Source: Miltoncostaea sp963703045 | GTDB taxonomy: Bacteria; Actinomycetota; Thermoleophilia; Miltoncostaeales; Miltoncostaeaceae | Reading direction: 5' to 3' | DNA length: 64,000 nucleotides | Assembly (NCBI GenBank): GCA_963703045.1 | Contig: OY969782.1 | Span: 1,674,001 to 1,738,000, forward strand | Shown here: one piece after another, positions 18,149-26,200 of the stretch | Numbering within the stretch: position 1 is the first letter of the stretch | How the letters are laid out: each line of letters opens with the position of its first letter | Notes under the pieces: generated by a model | The model's input: only the letters and a program-made list of their open reading frames with translations | What the model was told of the DNA's origin: nothing | Databases searched by the model: none | Position numbers and translations under genes: made by a program

Positions 18149-18728
18149 GTGCCGAGCACGGGCGAGAAGCTGTGGGGCTACGCGCGTCTGGCGCGCCTGT
18201 GGTCGTGGACCCTCATCTGCCGTGTCGGGGGTCCTGCTGCTGCTGTCGGTCGCCATCCAGGCGGGCAGCGGCGGAGGGCTCGACGGGCGCTGGTTCGGCA
18301 CGGCGCTCGGCATCACCGGCCTGACCGGTGTCATCAGCTACCCCCTGTTCCGGGTCTGGCTGCGCTCGTCCGCGCTGCCGTCGGTGCGCCTGCCGCAGGC
18401 CGTCAGGGCCACCGGGCCGCGCCGCCTGGAGGCGTCGCCGCGCGACTGGCGCCGCTTCGCGACCTTCACGGTCGCCGCGCTCGGGCTCGGGGGCGGCGCG
18501 ATGCTCGTGTTCCTGATCGGCGTGCTCGGCCGCGGGGGCACGGCCGAGGGCGTGGTGGTCGGGATGCTGGCCGCCTGGGGAGCCGCGACGCTCGAGGACG
18601 CCCGTCGCATCGACGCCGCCGAGCGCGCCGAGGGCCGCCGCTACTACGCCGCCTGCGCACGCCCGACGGGGGTCGGCAACAAGCTGGTGTGGGTGCCGCG
18701 ACGCACGCCCGCGGACGCCGCCGGCTGA
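18149..18728 (+). CDS. Two-helix membrane protein, unknown, one frameshift
   Basis: Two overlapping frames make one protein of about 192 residues. The N-terminal part reads EKLWGYARLARLWSWTLIC; a surplus base near 18212-18222 shifts the frame into VSGVLLLLSVAIQAGSGGG, which continues the same hydrophobic helix. A second helix pair is FATFTVAALGLGGGAMLVFLI and its neighbour, and the C-terminus is soluble and basic (GNKLVWVPRRTP). No family recognised. Divergent from the MFS pump. Confidence 0.6.
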
Positions 18729-18756
18729 GCCCGCGGGCGGGCCGCACGAGGGTTGC

Positions 18757-18776
18757 TAACATACCCCCATGGGTAT
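18757..18776 (+). promoter_or_regulatory. Extended -10 promoter overlapped by a CsoR-type operator, upstream of trxB
   Basis: TGCTAACAT (18754-18762) forms an extended -10. Immediately after it, and overlapping its last two bases, lies ATACCCCCATGGGTAT (18761-18776), an inverted repeat ATACCC-CCAT-GGGTAT. This is the G/C-tract operator type bound by CsoR/DUF156 repressors, such as the Bacillus copZA operator with ATACCC and GGGTAT arms. A repressor here would sit on the transcription start. The operon it controls ends with a CsoR-family gene (20362-20649), so autoregulation is expected. Confidence 0.72.
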
Positions 18777-18813
18777 GCAAGACGGGAGTCGCGACACCGA
18801 TGGAAGGGGACAC

Positions 18814-19788
18814 GTGGCCGTCCACGAAATGATCATCATCGGCGGGGGGCCGGCCGGGTACACCGCGGCCGTCTACGCCGCGCGGGCCAACCTCGCGCCG
18901 CTGGTGGCCGAGGGGTTCGGCGCGGGCGGACAGCTCATGCTGACCACCGACGTCGAGAACTTCCCGGGGTTCCCGGAGGGCATCCAGGGACCTGAGCTGA
19001 TGCAGGCGATGCGGGCCCAGGCCGAGCGCTTCGGCGCGACGCTGGTCGCGGCCGACGTGACCCGCGTCAACCTGTCCCGGCGGCCCTTCTCGGTGTGGAT
19101 CGACGACGAGGAGCACCTGACCCGTTCGATCGTGATCTCCACCGGGGCCTCGGCGCGGTGGCTCGACCTGCCGAGCGAGAGCCGGCTGCGCGGCTTCGGG
19201 GTGTCGACCTGCGCCACCTGCGACGGCTTCTTCTTCCGCGACAAGCCGATGGTCGTGGTCGGGGGCGGCGACTCGGCCATGGAGGAGGCGTCGTTCCTCG
19301 CCCGGATGGCGTCGTCGGTCACGATCGTGCACCGTCGCGACGAGTTCCGCGCCTCGCGCATCATGGCCGACCGGGTGCTGGCCAACGAGAAGATCCGCGT
19401 GCGCTACAACGCGGCCGTCGAGGAGGTGCTCGGCGGCGACACCGTCGAGGGCGTCCGGGTGCGCGACACCGTGACCGGGGAGATCGAGGACATCACCGCC
19501 TCGGCGATGTTCGTCGCCATCGGGCACGACCCCAACACCGCGCTGTTCGCCGACCAGGTCGACCTCGACCCCTCGGGGTACGTGGTCACGGACGGCACCC
19601 GCACGAGCGTCGAGGGCGTCTTCGCCTGCGGCGACGTGCAGGACACCGAGTACAAGCAGGCGATCACCGCGGCCGGCAGCGGGTGCATGGCCGCCATGGA
19701 CGCCGAGCGGTGGCTCGAGGCCGCCGATCACGATGAGCTCACCAGCGACTCCCCCGCCGGGGCGGTCGCGTCAGGAAAGGACGCGTAG
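18814..19788 (+). CDS. trxB: Thioredoxin reductase
   Basis: A 324-residue NADPH-thioredoxin reductase. FAD binding is by IIIGGGPAGYTAAVYAAR at the N-terminus, the redox pair is C133/C136 in STCATCDG, the NADPH site is VVVGGGDSAMEEA and the second FAD motif is VFACGDVQDTEYKQA. The start is set at GTG 18814, which has GGAAGGGGA 3 bases upstream; an earlier in-frame ATG at 18769 lies inside the operator, has no ribosome site and would add an unusual 15-residue tail. It is followed directly by trxA (stop at 19788, ATG at 19789). Confidence 0.95.
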   Translation: MAVHEMIIIGGGPAGYTAAVYAARANLAPLVAEGFGAGGQLMLTTDVENFPGFPEGIQGPELMQAMRAQAERFGATLVAADVTRVNLSRRPFSVWIDDEEHLTRSIVISTGASARWLDLPSESRLRGFGVSTCATCDGFFFRDKPMVVVGGGDSAMEEASFLARMASSVTIVHRRDEFRASRIMADRVLANEKIRVRYNAAVEEVLGGDTVEGVRVRDTVTGEIEDITASAMFVAIGHDPNTALFADQVDLDPSGYVVTDGTRTSVEGVFACGDVQDTEYKQAITAAGSGCMAAMDAERWLEAADHDELTSDSPAGAVASGKDA

Positions 19789-20112
19789 ATGGCCGACAAC
19801 GTGTTGGAGATCACCCAGGACAACTTCCAGGGCACGGTGCTCGAGAACGAGAAGCCGGTGCTGGTCAACTTCTGGGCCGAGTGGTGCGGTCCGTGCCGCA
19901 CGATCGCCCCGGTCGTGGAGCAGATCGCCACCGAGCGCGGCGAGAGCCTCGTCGTGGGCAAGCTGGACGTCAACGCGCACGGCGCGATCGCCCAGCGCTA
20001 CAACGTGCAGGGCATCCCGTTCATCGGTTTGTTCGAGAACGGCCAGCTGACCCGTCACGCGGTCGGTGCCATGCCCAAGGCGCAGCTCGAGCGCGCCCTC
20101 GGACTGGAGTAG
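19789..20112 (+). CDS. trxA: Thioredoxin
   Basis: A 107-residue thioredoxin with the active site W32-C33-G34-P35-C36 and the cis-proline loop QGIPFIGLFENG. The cis-Pro loop has Phe-Ile-Gly where most thioredoxins have Thr-Leu-x, a small deviation next to the active site. It is reduced by the upstream TrxB. The gene abuts trxB and is followed 2 bases later by the zinc-ribbon gene; all four genes to 20649 look like one operon under the CsoR-type operator. Confidence 0.95.
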   Translation: MADNVLEITQDNFQGTVLENEKPVLVNFWAEWCGPCRTIAPVVEQIATERGESLVVGKLDVNAHGAIAQRYNVQGIPFIGLFENGQLTRHAVGAMPKAQLERALGLE

Positions 20113-20114
20113 CG

Positions 20115-20354
20115 ATGCCGAGCTACGACCTGGCCTGCGTCGCCTGCGACCACCCTTTCGAGGCGTTCCGGCAGGGCTTCCTGCGCGACGAGGACCGCGT
20201 GTGCCCCGAGTGTGGGGCGGCAGATGCCCGCCAGCTCTTCACCGGCTTCGTCACCGCGCGTCCCGCCCGGGGCGACGGGGCGCCGTCGGTGGTGGGCTTC
20301 GGGGGCGGCGGGGGCGGCTGCTGCGGCGGCTCCTGCGGCTGCGGGGGAGGATAG
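20115..20354 (+). CDS. FmdB-type zinc-ribbon protein with Cys/Gly-rich tail
   Basis: A 79-residue protein. The N-terminal PSYDLACVACDHPFEAF and the later VCPECGAAD form a CxxC...CxxC zinc ribbon of the FmdB regulatory-protein type (the start MPxYxxxCxxC is characteristic). The C-terminus is a run of glycine with four cysteines (CCGGSCGC), a likely extra metal or thiol site. Function of the family is poorly known. It lies between trxA (2-base gap) and the CsoR-family gene (7-base gap), which argues for a thiol- or metal-related job. Confidence 0.85.
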   Translation: MPSYDLACVACDHPFEAFRQGFLRDEDRVCPECGAADARQLFTGFVTARPARGDGAPSVVGFGGGGGGCCGGSCGCGGG

Positions 20355-20361
20355 GCGCGCC

Positions 20362-20649
20362 ATGGCGACCATCTCTCCGGGGGGGCCGGCGTCATCCGAT
20401 CAGCTCGTCACCCGCCTGCGCCGCGCGGAGGGTCAGCTCCGGGGTGTGCAGAGGATGATCGAGGAGGGCTCCGACGCCCAGAAGGTCCTCACGCAGCTCG
20501 CCGCCGTGAAGGCGGCGGTCGATCAGGTGGGCATCCACCTCATGTCGGAGCGCCTCCGTACCTGCGTCGCGAACGGGGATGAGGGCTGTGAGGAGGCGTT
20601 CGAGGACGCGATGACGACGCTGCTGCGATTCGCATCGCTCGGAAGATGA
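20362..20649 (+). CDS. CsoR/DUF156-family repressor lacking the copper ligands
   Basis: A 95-residue helical protein of the CsoR family: RLRRAEGQLRGVQRMIEEG in helix 1, VLTQLAAVKAAVDQVGIHLM in helix 2 and a short helix 3. Aligned by eye with Mycobacterium CsoR, the three Cu(I) ligands Cys36, His61 and Cys65 correspond to Ala39, Arg64 and Cys68, so only one remains. A further Cys76 follows (NGDEGCEE). The same Ala also removes the first cysteine of the CstR persulfide sensor. The gene closes the trxB-trxA operon and an operator of the right type lies in the operon promoter, so it probably autorepresses; the signal is unknown, a thiol-redox cue through Cys68/Cys76 being possible. Confidence 0.88.
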   Translation: MATISPGGPASSDQLVTRLRRAEGQLRGVQRMIEEGSDAQKVLTQLAAVKAAVDQVGIHLMSERLRTCVANGDEGCEEAFEDAMTTLLRFASLGR

Positions 20650-21388
20650 CGGCCCGGTCGACCAGGGGAGCCGGGCGGGGCGTCTCGCCGCGCTGATTGC
20701 CCATCGGCCGCAGGCGCGCCCCGTCGCGGGAGCCCATCACGATCGCGCCGCGCGCGAGCGCGCGCAGGCCGCGGGAGCGGGGGGTGGCGCCGAGGGGCGG
20801 ATTCCCCGTCTCGACCGCGCCACCGCCTGCCCGCCGATACGAGTTCGTCAGACCGGGAGGCATCGCGTCCGAGCCTATCCCCCGGCTCGCCGCGGCGCGA
20901 GCGCCGTCGGGCGACGGACGCCCGCCCACCGCGGGCCGGTGGTGCATGGTGGGCGCGACGCCCATCAGATCGCCGCGACGCGTGATGCCCGCCGCGGCGC
21001 GGCGCTCGAGCGAGCTGCGACGCAGTGCGGCGCACACCGAGAGGGCGACGCGGTAGCCGGCGTCCGACTCGGCGCCGGTCATCACCATCGTGCCGGCGGC
21101 ACGGCCCGAGAGGGCCCGCACCAGGCGGCGGGGGCGCTCGGAGATGATCATCATCGGCCGCTCGTCGGCGTGCAGGCCCTCGGCCAGCTGGCGCCAGTCG
21201 GCGTCCTCGCCGCGCAGGTCGAGCATCACGATGTCGCCCGAGGCGGGCGGCGTGCGCTGGGCCGAGGCCTCGGCCGCCAGCACGACGTAGCCGAGACGGG
21301 TGAGCGTCTCCTCGAGCGCCGAGCGCCCGGCTCCGTCGGAGCCGAGGACCAGGATCTGGGTCTGGTGGTGCATTTGTCGGTACCCCAT
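20540..21388 (-). CDS. Degenerate receiver-domain protein of uncertain C-terminus
   Basis: The N-terminal 130 residues (from MHHQTQILVLGSDGAG) have the alternating pattern of a response-regulator receiver. The position of the phospho-acceptor is kept in IVMLDLRGED, but the acidic pair is replaced by GSD and the conserved Lys is missing (TMVMTGAESD), so normal phosphorylation is unlikely. The rest is Arg/Pro-rich without clear structure. As read, the frame continues to 20540 and overlaps the convergent CsoR-family gene by 110 bases, which is suspicious; the true end is probably earlier, perhaps beyond an undetected indel. Start could be 21388 or 21373. Confidence 0.5.
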   Translation of the reverse strand: MGYRQMHHQTQILVLGSDGAGRSALEETLTRLGYVVLAAEASAQRTPPASGDIVMLDLRGEDADWRQLAEGLHADERPMMIISERPRRLVRALSGRAAGTMVMTGAESDAGYRVALSVCAALRRSSLERRAAAGITRRGDLMGVAPTMHHRPAVGGRPSPDGARAAASRGIGSDAMPPGLTNSYRRAGGGAVETGNPPLGATPRSRGLRALARGAIVMGSRDGARLRPMGNQRGETPRPAPLVDRAVIFRAMRIAAASSSRPRTPPHSPHPRSRRRYGGAPT

Positions 21389-21486
21389 CTCGCGAGAGTT
21401 TCTGCGCCGGCCCCGGGATGTCGGTGGGGCGGCGCGGGACGCGAAGGCCCGGGTCGAGGACGCACCTCGACCGGGGCGGGGGTCGA

Positions 21487-22639
21487 CTAGCCGGGGCGGC
21501 GGACCGCCATGGCGTGGCCGCTGCGCGGGCCGATCAGGCCGAGCAGGTGGAGCCGCTCGGACACCGACGGGCGCGGCGCGTAGGCCGCCAGCAGGAGGGT
21601 GCCCAGCAGGATCAGGAAGATGATGCTCGATGCCGGGCGGGCCGCTGGAGCCGGGCATCACGTAGCCGGCCAGCACCTCCAGCAGGCTGGCGCCGTTCGG
21701 TGCGGTGCCCTCGGGCGCCACGACCTGCACGACGGGGAACTCGGCCTCGTCCGACCTGTCGTCGAACGTCCGGTCGGGACCGGTCGCCGACGACCGGCCC
21801 GGCGCCGGACCGGTGGTCGCGGCAGTGGGCCCGCGGAGCGGGTCGCGCAGCACCGCCGCGGAGAACCCGGTGTCGACCAGGAGCAGCGGGGGCCCGTCGG
21901 CGGTGGGTCGCGCCGCGGGCACGAGGGAGCGCGGGGCCTCGGCCGGGACCGTGGGCCCGCCGAGCGCCAGGACCAGGGGCGCGGACGCCACGGGGCCGGC
22001 GAGGCCGGCAGGCGGCATCGGCACCGCGCCGAGCCGGAGCACGAGGGGCGCCGCCGACGCCGGCGGCATCGGGGGCAGGAGCACGCGGGCCCCGGGTGCG
22101 TCGGGGGTCGCGCCCATGCCGGGGGCGAGCTCGGGGAGCGCCGGCGCGAGCACCGGCCCGGCGACCGGGACGGGTGCCGCGGTGCCGGGAGCCTCGACGT
22201 TGCGGGCGGGGGCCGGAGCGGGCGCGGGGGCCGGAGCCGAGGCGTCGGGTGACGCCGGCGGCGGTGCGGGGGCCTCGTCCACGACCGGGGGCGGTGCGGG
22301 GGCGGGCTCGGGCTGAGCCGGCTCCTGGGCGGGCGCGGGGGCGGGCTCGGGCGCCGGGGCCTCCGCCGCCGGCTCGGCCGGGGTCGGCTCGGCCTGGGCC
22401 GGCTCACCGGCCGGGGCGGGCTGCTCGGGGGCGGGCGCGCCGCCCTCCGGCGACCCGGCGGCCGGCTGCTCCGCGGCGGCCGGTTCGGCCGTCGCGGTCC
22501 CGGCCGAAGCGTCGGCGAGGGCGAGGGCCGGGGCGAGGAGCGCGAGGGCGAGGGCCACGACGAGCACGCGGACGAGCGTCGCGAGCGACGCTGCGTGGGC
22601 TGTCGGGGGGGTCCTCGTCGGCACGATCGCCAGATCCAC
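21487..22639 (-). CDS. Pro/Ala/Glu-rich exported protein with C-terminal membrane anchor, one frameshift
   Basis: A signal segment (LVRVLVVALALALLAPALALA) is followed by about 130 residues of low-complexity A-E-P repeats (APAPEPAPAPA style), then a region with four LVLRLGAVPMPP / LVLALGGP-type repeats. Near 21625-21635 one surplus base shifts the frame; after correction the protein ends with a hydrophobic helix IIFLILLGTLLLAAYA and a basic tail SGHAMAVRRPG, as in a surface protein held in the membrane. The A-E-P stretch would span the cell wall. Start GTG 22639; GTG 22684 is an alternative. Function unknown. Confidence 0.6.
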
Positions 22640-22703
22640 CGTTGTGTCGTTGGACGCGAAGGTCGGAGCGCGCCGACGATACACCGGATCGGGGGCCGCG
22701 ACA

Positions 22704-23451
22704 TCATTTTCGCGGTGCGGGCGTGGGGGGGTGTGAGGTTTTGCAGAATTCGGCCAGGCGACCGAGATGTGGGATGCGCGGGCACGGTCCCGCGGGGGGG
22801 TCGGAGGACCGGTCGAACGAGCACCGATCGCAGCCCGGCTCGGCGCGCTCCGAGACAGTCCTCCACGGGCCGGTCGCCGCAGTGCAGCGCGCGCTCGGGC
22901 GGCACCCCGAGCCGGCCCAGCGCGTCGTGGAAGATCGCGGCCGCGGGCTTGCGCGCGCCCACCACGGCGCTGACGCTGACGGCGTCGAAGAAGCGCGCGA
23001 TGCCGAGCTCGTCGAGCACCTGCGGCAGGCCGCAGTCCCAGTTGCTCACGACGGCGAGCGCGACGCCGGCCGCGGCGAGCGCCTCGAGGGCGGGCACGGC
23101 GTCCGGCAGCACGACGAAGCGCAGGCTGTCGAGCAGGATGGGCGTGAGCGCGTCGAGCGGCGGGGCGTCGCCGTCGAGCGCGTCGCGGAGCACCCGGGCG
23201 CAGTCGCGGCGCAGGGCCGCGAGCGTCGCGGCGTCGCGACCGGCGTCGTGGTGGGCCCGGTAGTGGCGGATCTCGGCCGCCAGGGCCGCCTCGACCCGGT
23301 GGGCGGGATGGACGTGGCCGGCGTCCGCCAGCAGGGCGTGCAGGCGGGGCACCGGGGGGTCGAGCGCGAGGATCGTGCCGAAGGCGTCCAGCAGCACGGC
23401 ATCGACCGGCGGACCGGGTGGGTGAGGAACCCCGTGGGGCTGGGCTATCAT
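22704..23451 (-). CDS. HAD-superfamily hydrolase (subfamily IA), C-terminal frameshift
   Basis: A HAD phosphatase-like protein of about 248 residues. Motif I is VLLDAFGTILAL (Asp nucleophile, with Phe in place of the second Asp of DxDGT, as in haloacid-dehalogenase-like and epoxide-hydrolase-like members), motif II is AVVSNWDCGL, the Lys lies in GARKPAAAIF and motif III is CGDRPVEDCLGARRAG. The replaced second acidic residue suggests it may not be a plain phosphatase. In a run of seven C near 22800 the frame slips; removing one C gives a stop at 22704, otherwise the frame runs into the next gene. Start ATG 23451. Confidence 0.72.
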
Positions 23452-23484
23452 GCCGCCCTCTCAGGCGCAGGGGGTTTCACACGC

Positions 23485-23961
23485 GTGCGCGTTTCCCGGT
23501 CTCGCATCGCCCCGACGGTCGCGCTTCTCATGGTGATCGCCGTCGCGGCGATACCGACGCTGGTCGCGGAGCGGTACACGGACGGGCCCGGTGGGGCGGA
23601 GGTGGGGCATGCGAGGCTGGATCGCGGATGGGAGTTCGTCTATCACGCAGTGCGGCTCTCGCGCGGCGCGCGACTCGGGTCGGAGGACTTCGCCCTGGTG
23701 CGGGCCCGTAACGCCTGGGCCGGCCGGCCCGCCGTCGCCGAGGACGTCGAGCTGGTCTACCTCGACGGCGCCTTCGACGTCCCCGTGCCGCCCGGCGGCA
23801 CGCCGCCGCCGGATGAGCGCCGCCGCGCCGTGCCCCTCTCGCGACTGGGCTGGGTCGTCCACGGCCGCGTGCGCGGGGGCCCGCGTCAGATGATCGGCCT
23901 GCTCGACTACGCCTCGGGCCGCGTCGCCTGGAACATCCGGCCCCTCGGGCCGCCCGCATGA
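23485..23961 (+). CDS. Exported hypothetical protein upstream of PBP1A
   Basis: A 158-residue protein with an N-terminal hydrophobic segment (APTVALLMVIAVAAIPTLV) and a soluble, mostly beta-like remainder (VELVYLDGAFDVPVPP, ending MIGLLDYASGRVAWNI). No family recognised. A -10-like TATCAT at 23446-23451 and a GCAGGGGG ribosome site suit the GTG 23485 start. Its stop overlaps the ATG of the penicillin-binding protein, so it may assist cell-wall synthesis. Confidence 0.65.
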   Translation: MRVSRSRIAPTVALLMVIAVAAIPTLVAERYTDGPGGAEVGHARLDRGWEFVYHAVRLSRGARLGSEDFALVRARNAWAGRPAVAEDVELVYLDGAFDVPVPPGGTPPPDERRRAVPLSRLGWVVHGRVRGGPRQMIGLLDYASGRVAWNIRPLGPPA

Positions 23962-26163
23962 GCGACCTCCGCCGCCGCCGCCGCGCCCGCGCCCGCCGCG
24001 CCCGGCGCCGCCGCACCAACCTCGCGCTGATCGTCTCCGGGCTGGTGCTGGCGCTGGTCGGCGGCGGCGTGCTGGTGACGGCGCTGACCGTGCACGCGGT
24101 CGGCCGCAGCCTCGAGGCCGAGGGCGGGTCGCTCAAGGAGATCCGGCTCGGCCAGAACACCCGCATCTACGACAAGGACGGCAAGCTCCTCGGCATCGTC
24201 GCCGGTGAGACCAACCGCACCGTCGTCGGCACCCGGCGCATCCCGCGCATCCTCAAGGACGCCACGGTCGCGATCGAGGACAAGCGCTTCTACTCCCACT
24301 CGGGGGTCAACTACTACCGACTCGTGGGCGCCGGGGTGCGCGACATCCAGAGCGGGTCGTCCGCGCAGGGCGGCAGCACGATCACGATGCAGCTGATGAA
24401 GAACCTCTACGAGCCGCAGGCCGACCGGACGATCTCGAAGAAGGTCGAGGAGGCGTACCTCGCCTTCCAGTACGAGAAGAGGTACACGAAGGACGAGATC
24501 CTTGTGAAGTACCTCAACGGGGTCTTCTACGGGCAGAACGCCATCGGCGTGCAGGCCGCCTCGCTGACCTACTTCGACAGGGACGTCGGCGACCTGACGC
24601 TCCCCCAGGCGGCCCTGCTCGCGGGTCTGCCGCAGGCGCCCAGCCAGTACAACCCCTTCTCGAGCCCCGAGAACGCGCGGGCGCGCCGCAACCTCGTGCT
24701 ACAGCAGATGGCCGAGCAGGGGTACATCAGCGACGAGCTCTCCGAGCGGGCCCAGCGCTCGGGCCTCGCCCTGCGCCGCGGCCGCGCCTACCGGCGCAAG
24801 CGCGAGGAGTACTTCTTCGAGTACGTCCGGCAGGAGCTGATCGACCGCTACGGCGAGGCCGAGGTGCAGAAGGGCGGCTTCAAGGTCTACACGACGATCG
24901 ACCCGGCGCTGCAGAGCGCCGCCCGCCGGGCGATCAGGGAGAACCTCTTCTACGACGACGACCCGGCCTCGGCCGTGGTGACGGTCAACTCGGGGAAGGG
25001 CTACATCCGCGCCATGGCCTCGAGCCAGCGCTTCGCCGACAGCCAGTTCAACTTCGCCACCCAGGCCGAGCGCCAGCCCGGATCGACCTTCAAGACCTTC
25101 GTGCTCGCCGAGGCGATCCGCCAGGGCATCAACCCGAACACGACGCTCTACGCCAGCAAGAAGCTCGACTTCGTCGACAGCACGTACGGGCCGATCGACG
25201 TGTCCACGTACTCGAACTCCTACCGCGGGGCGATCCCGATCGCCACGGCCACGCTGAGCTCCGACAACTCGGTGTACCAGCAGCTGACGCTCGACGTCGG
25301 CCCCGACAAGGTCATCGACACGGCGTACCGGATGGGCGTGTCGCGCGAGCGCGAGCTGCCCGACGTGGCATCGATCGGCCTCGGGGCCGGCGAGGTGACG
25401 CCGCTCGACATGGCGACCGCCTACGCCCCGCTCTCGAACGGCGGGCTGCGGGTGAAGCCGATCGCCATCTCGCGCATCGAGCTCCCGAACGGGCGCAGCG
25501 AGACGTTCGCGCCGGAGCGGCGGCGCGTGCTCGTCGGACGGCGAGGCCTACGAGGTGACGCGGATCCTCCAGGACAACGTCACCGGCGGGCACCGGGGGC
25601 AACGCCCAGATCGGCGTCCCCATCGCCGGCAAGACCGGCACCACCGACGACTTCGCCGACGCCTGGTTCGTGGGGTACACGCCCGAGTACTCGACCGCGG
25701 TCTGGGTCGGCTACCCCAACGCCGAGGGCGCGAAGCGGTACATGACGAGCGTCCACGGCATCTCGGTCGCCGGCGGATCGTTCCCGGCCCTCATCTGGGG
25801 CGACTACATGCGCGTGCTGGTCGAGCGCATCGGCGGCTCGGGCGCGTTCCCGCTGCCCGACGACCCCGTGGAGTGGTCGCCGTTCTCGAGCGACTTCACC
25901 CGCTCGGCGAGCGCGGCCCGGGCACAGGCGCAGCGGTCGGAGTCGGACCGACTCGACCGAGTCGACCGAGTCGAACCTCGACGGCAACCCGGGCCGCGCC
26001 GCCCGCGGTGCCGGCACCCGACCCCGACCCGCCGCCGGCGACGCCCCCGCCGGCCCCGGCCCCCGCGCCCGCGCCGCCGCCGCCCGCGGTGCCGACCACG
26101 CCGCCCACGCCGCCCACGCCGCCGCCGACGACACCGGCCCCGCCGCCGCCCGCGACGCCATAG
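23958..26163 (+). CDS. Bifunctional penicillin-binding protein 1A, several frameshifts
   Basis: A class A PBP, building and cross-linking peptidoglycan outside the membrane. A very basic N-terminus precedes one membrane helix (about 21-45). The GT51 domain has E107 in VAIEDKRFYSHSG and GGSTITMQLMKNLY. The transpeptidase has S376 and K379 in QPGSTFKTF, SSDNSVY, and GKTGTTDDF after frame correction. Surplus bases near 25530-25535 and 25588-25592 break the transpeptidase domain; correcting both restores VDGEAYEVTRILQDN and IGVPIAGKTGTTDD. A third shift near 25950-25980, at a short repeat, leads into a proline-rich tail (PTTPPTPPTPPPTTP) ending at 26163. Residue identity argues for consensus errors, not a dead gene. 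Confidence 0.9.
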
Positions 26164-26200
26164 GATCGGACCCCCGGTCCCCCGTGGTGCCGACCCCCGG

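Noticed and set aside
18769..18813. Earlier ATG as the trxB start
   Set aside because: It lies within the operator, near the expected transcription start, without a ribosome site, and would add 15 residues not typical of TrxB. GTG 18814 has a strong GGAAGGGGA upstream.
25940..25985. Short tandem repeat (cgagtcgac units) in the PBP1A tail considered as a repeat element
   Set aside because: Only about three copies in a coding region near an indel; better explained as coding low complexity or a sequencing problem.
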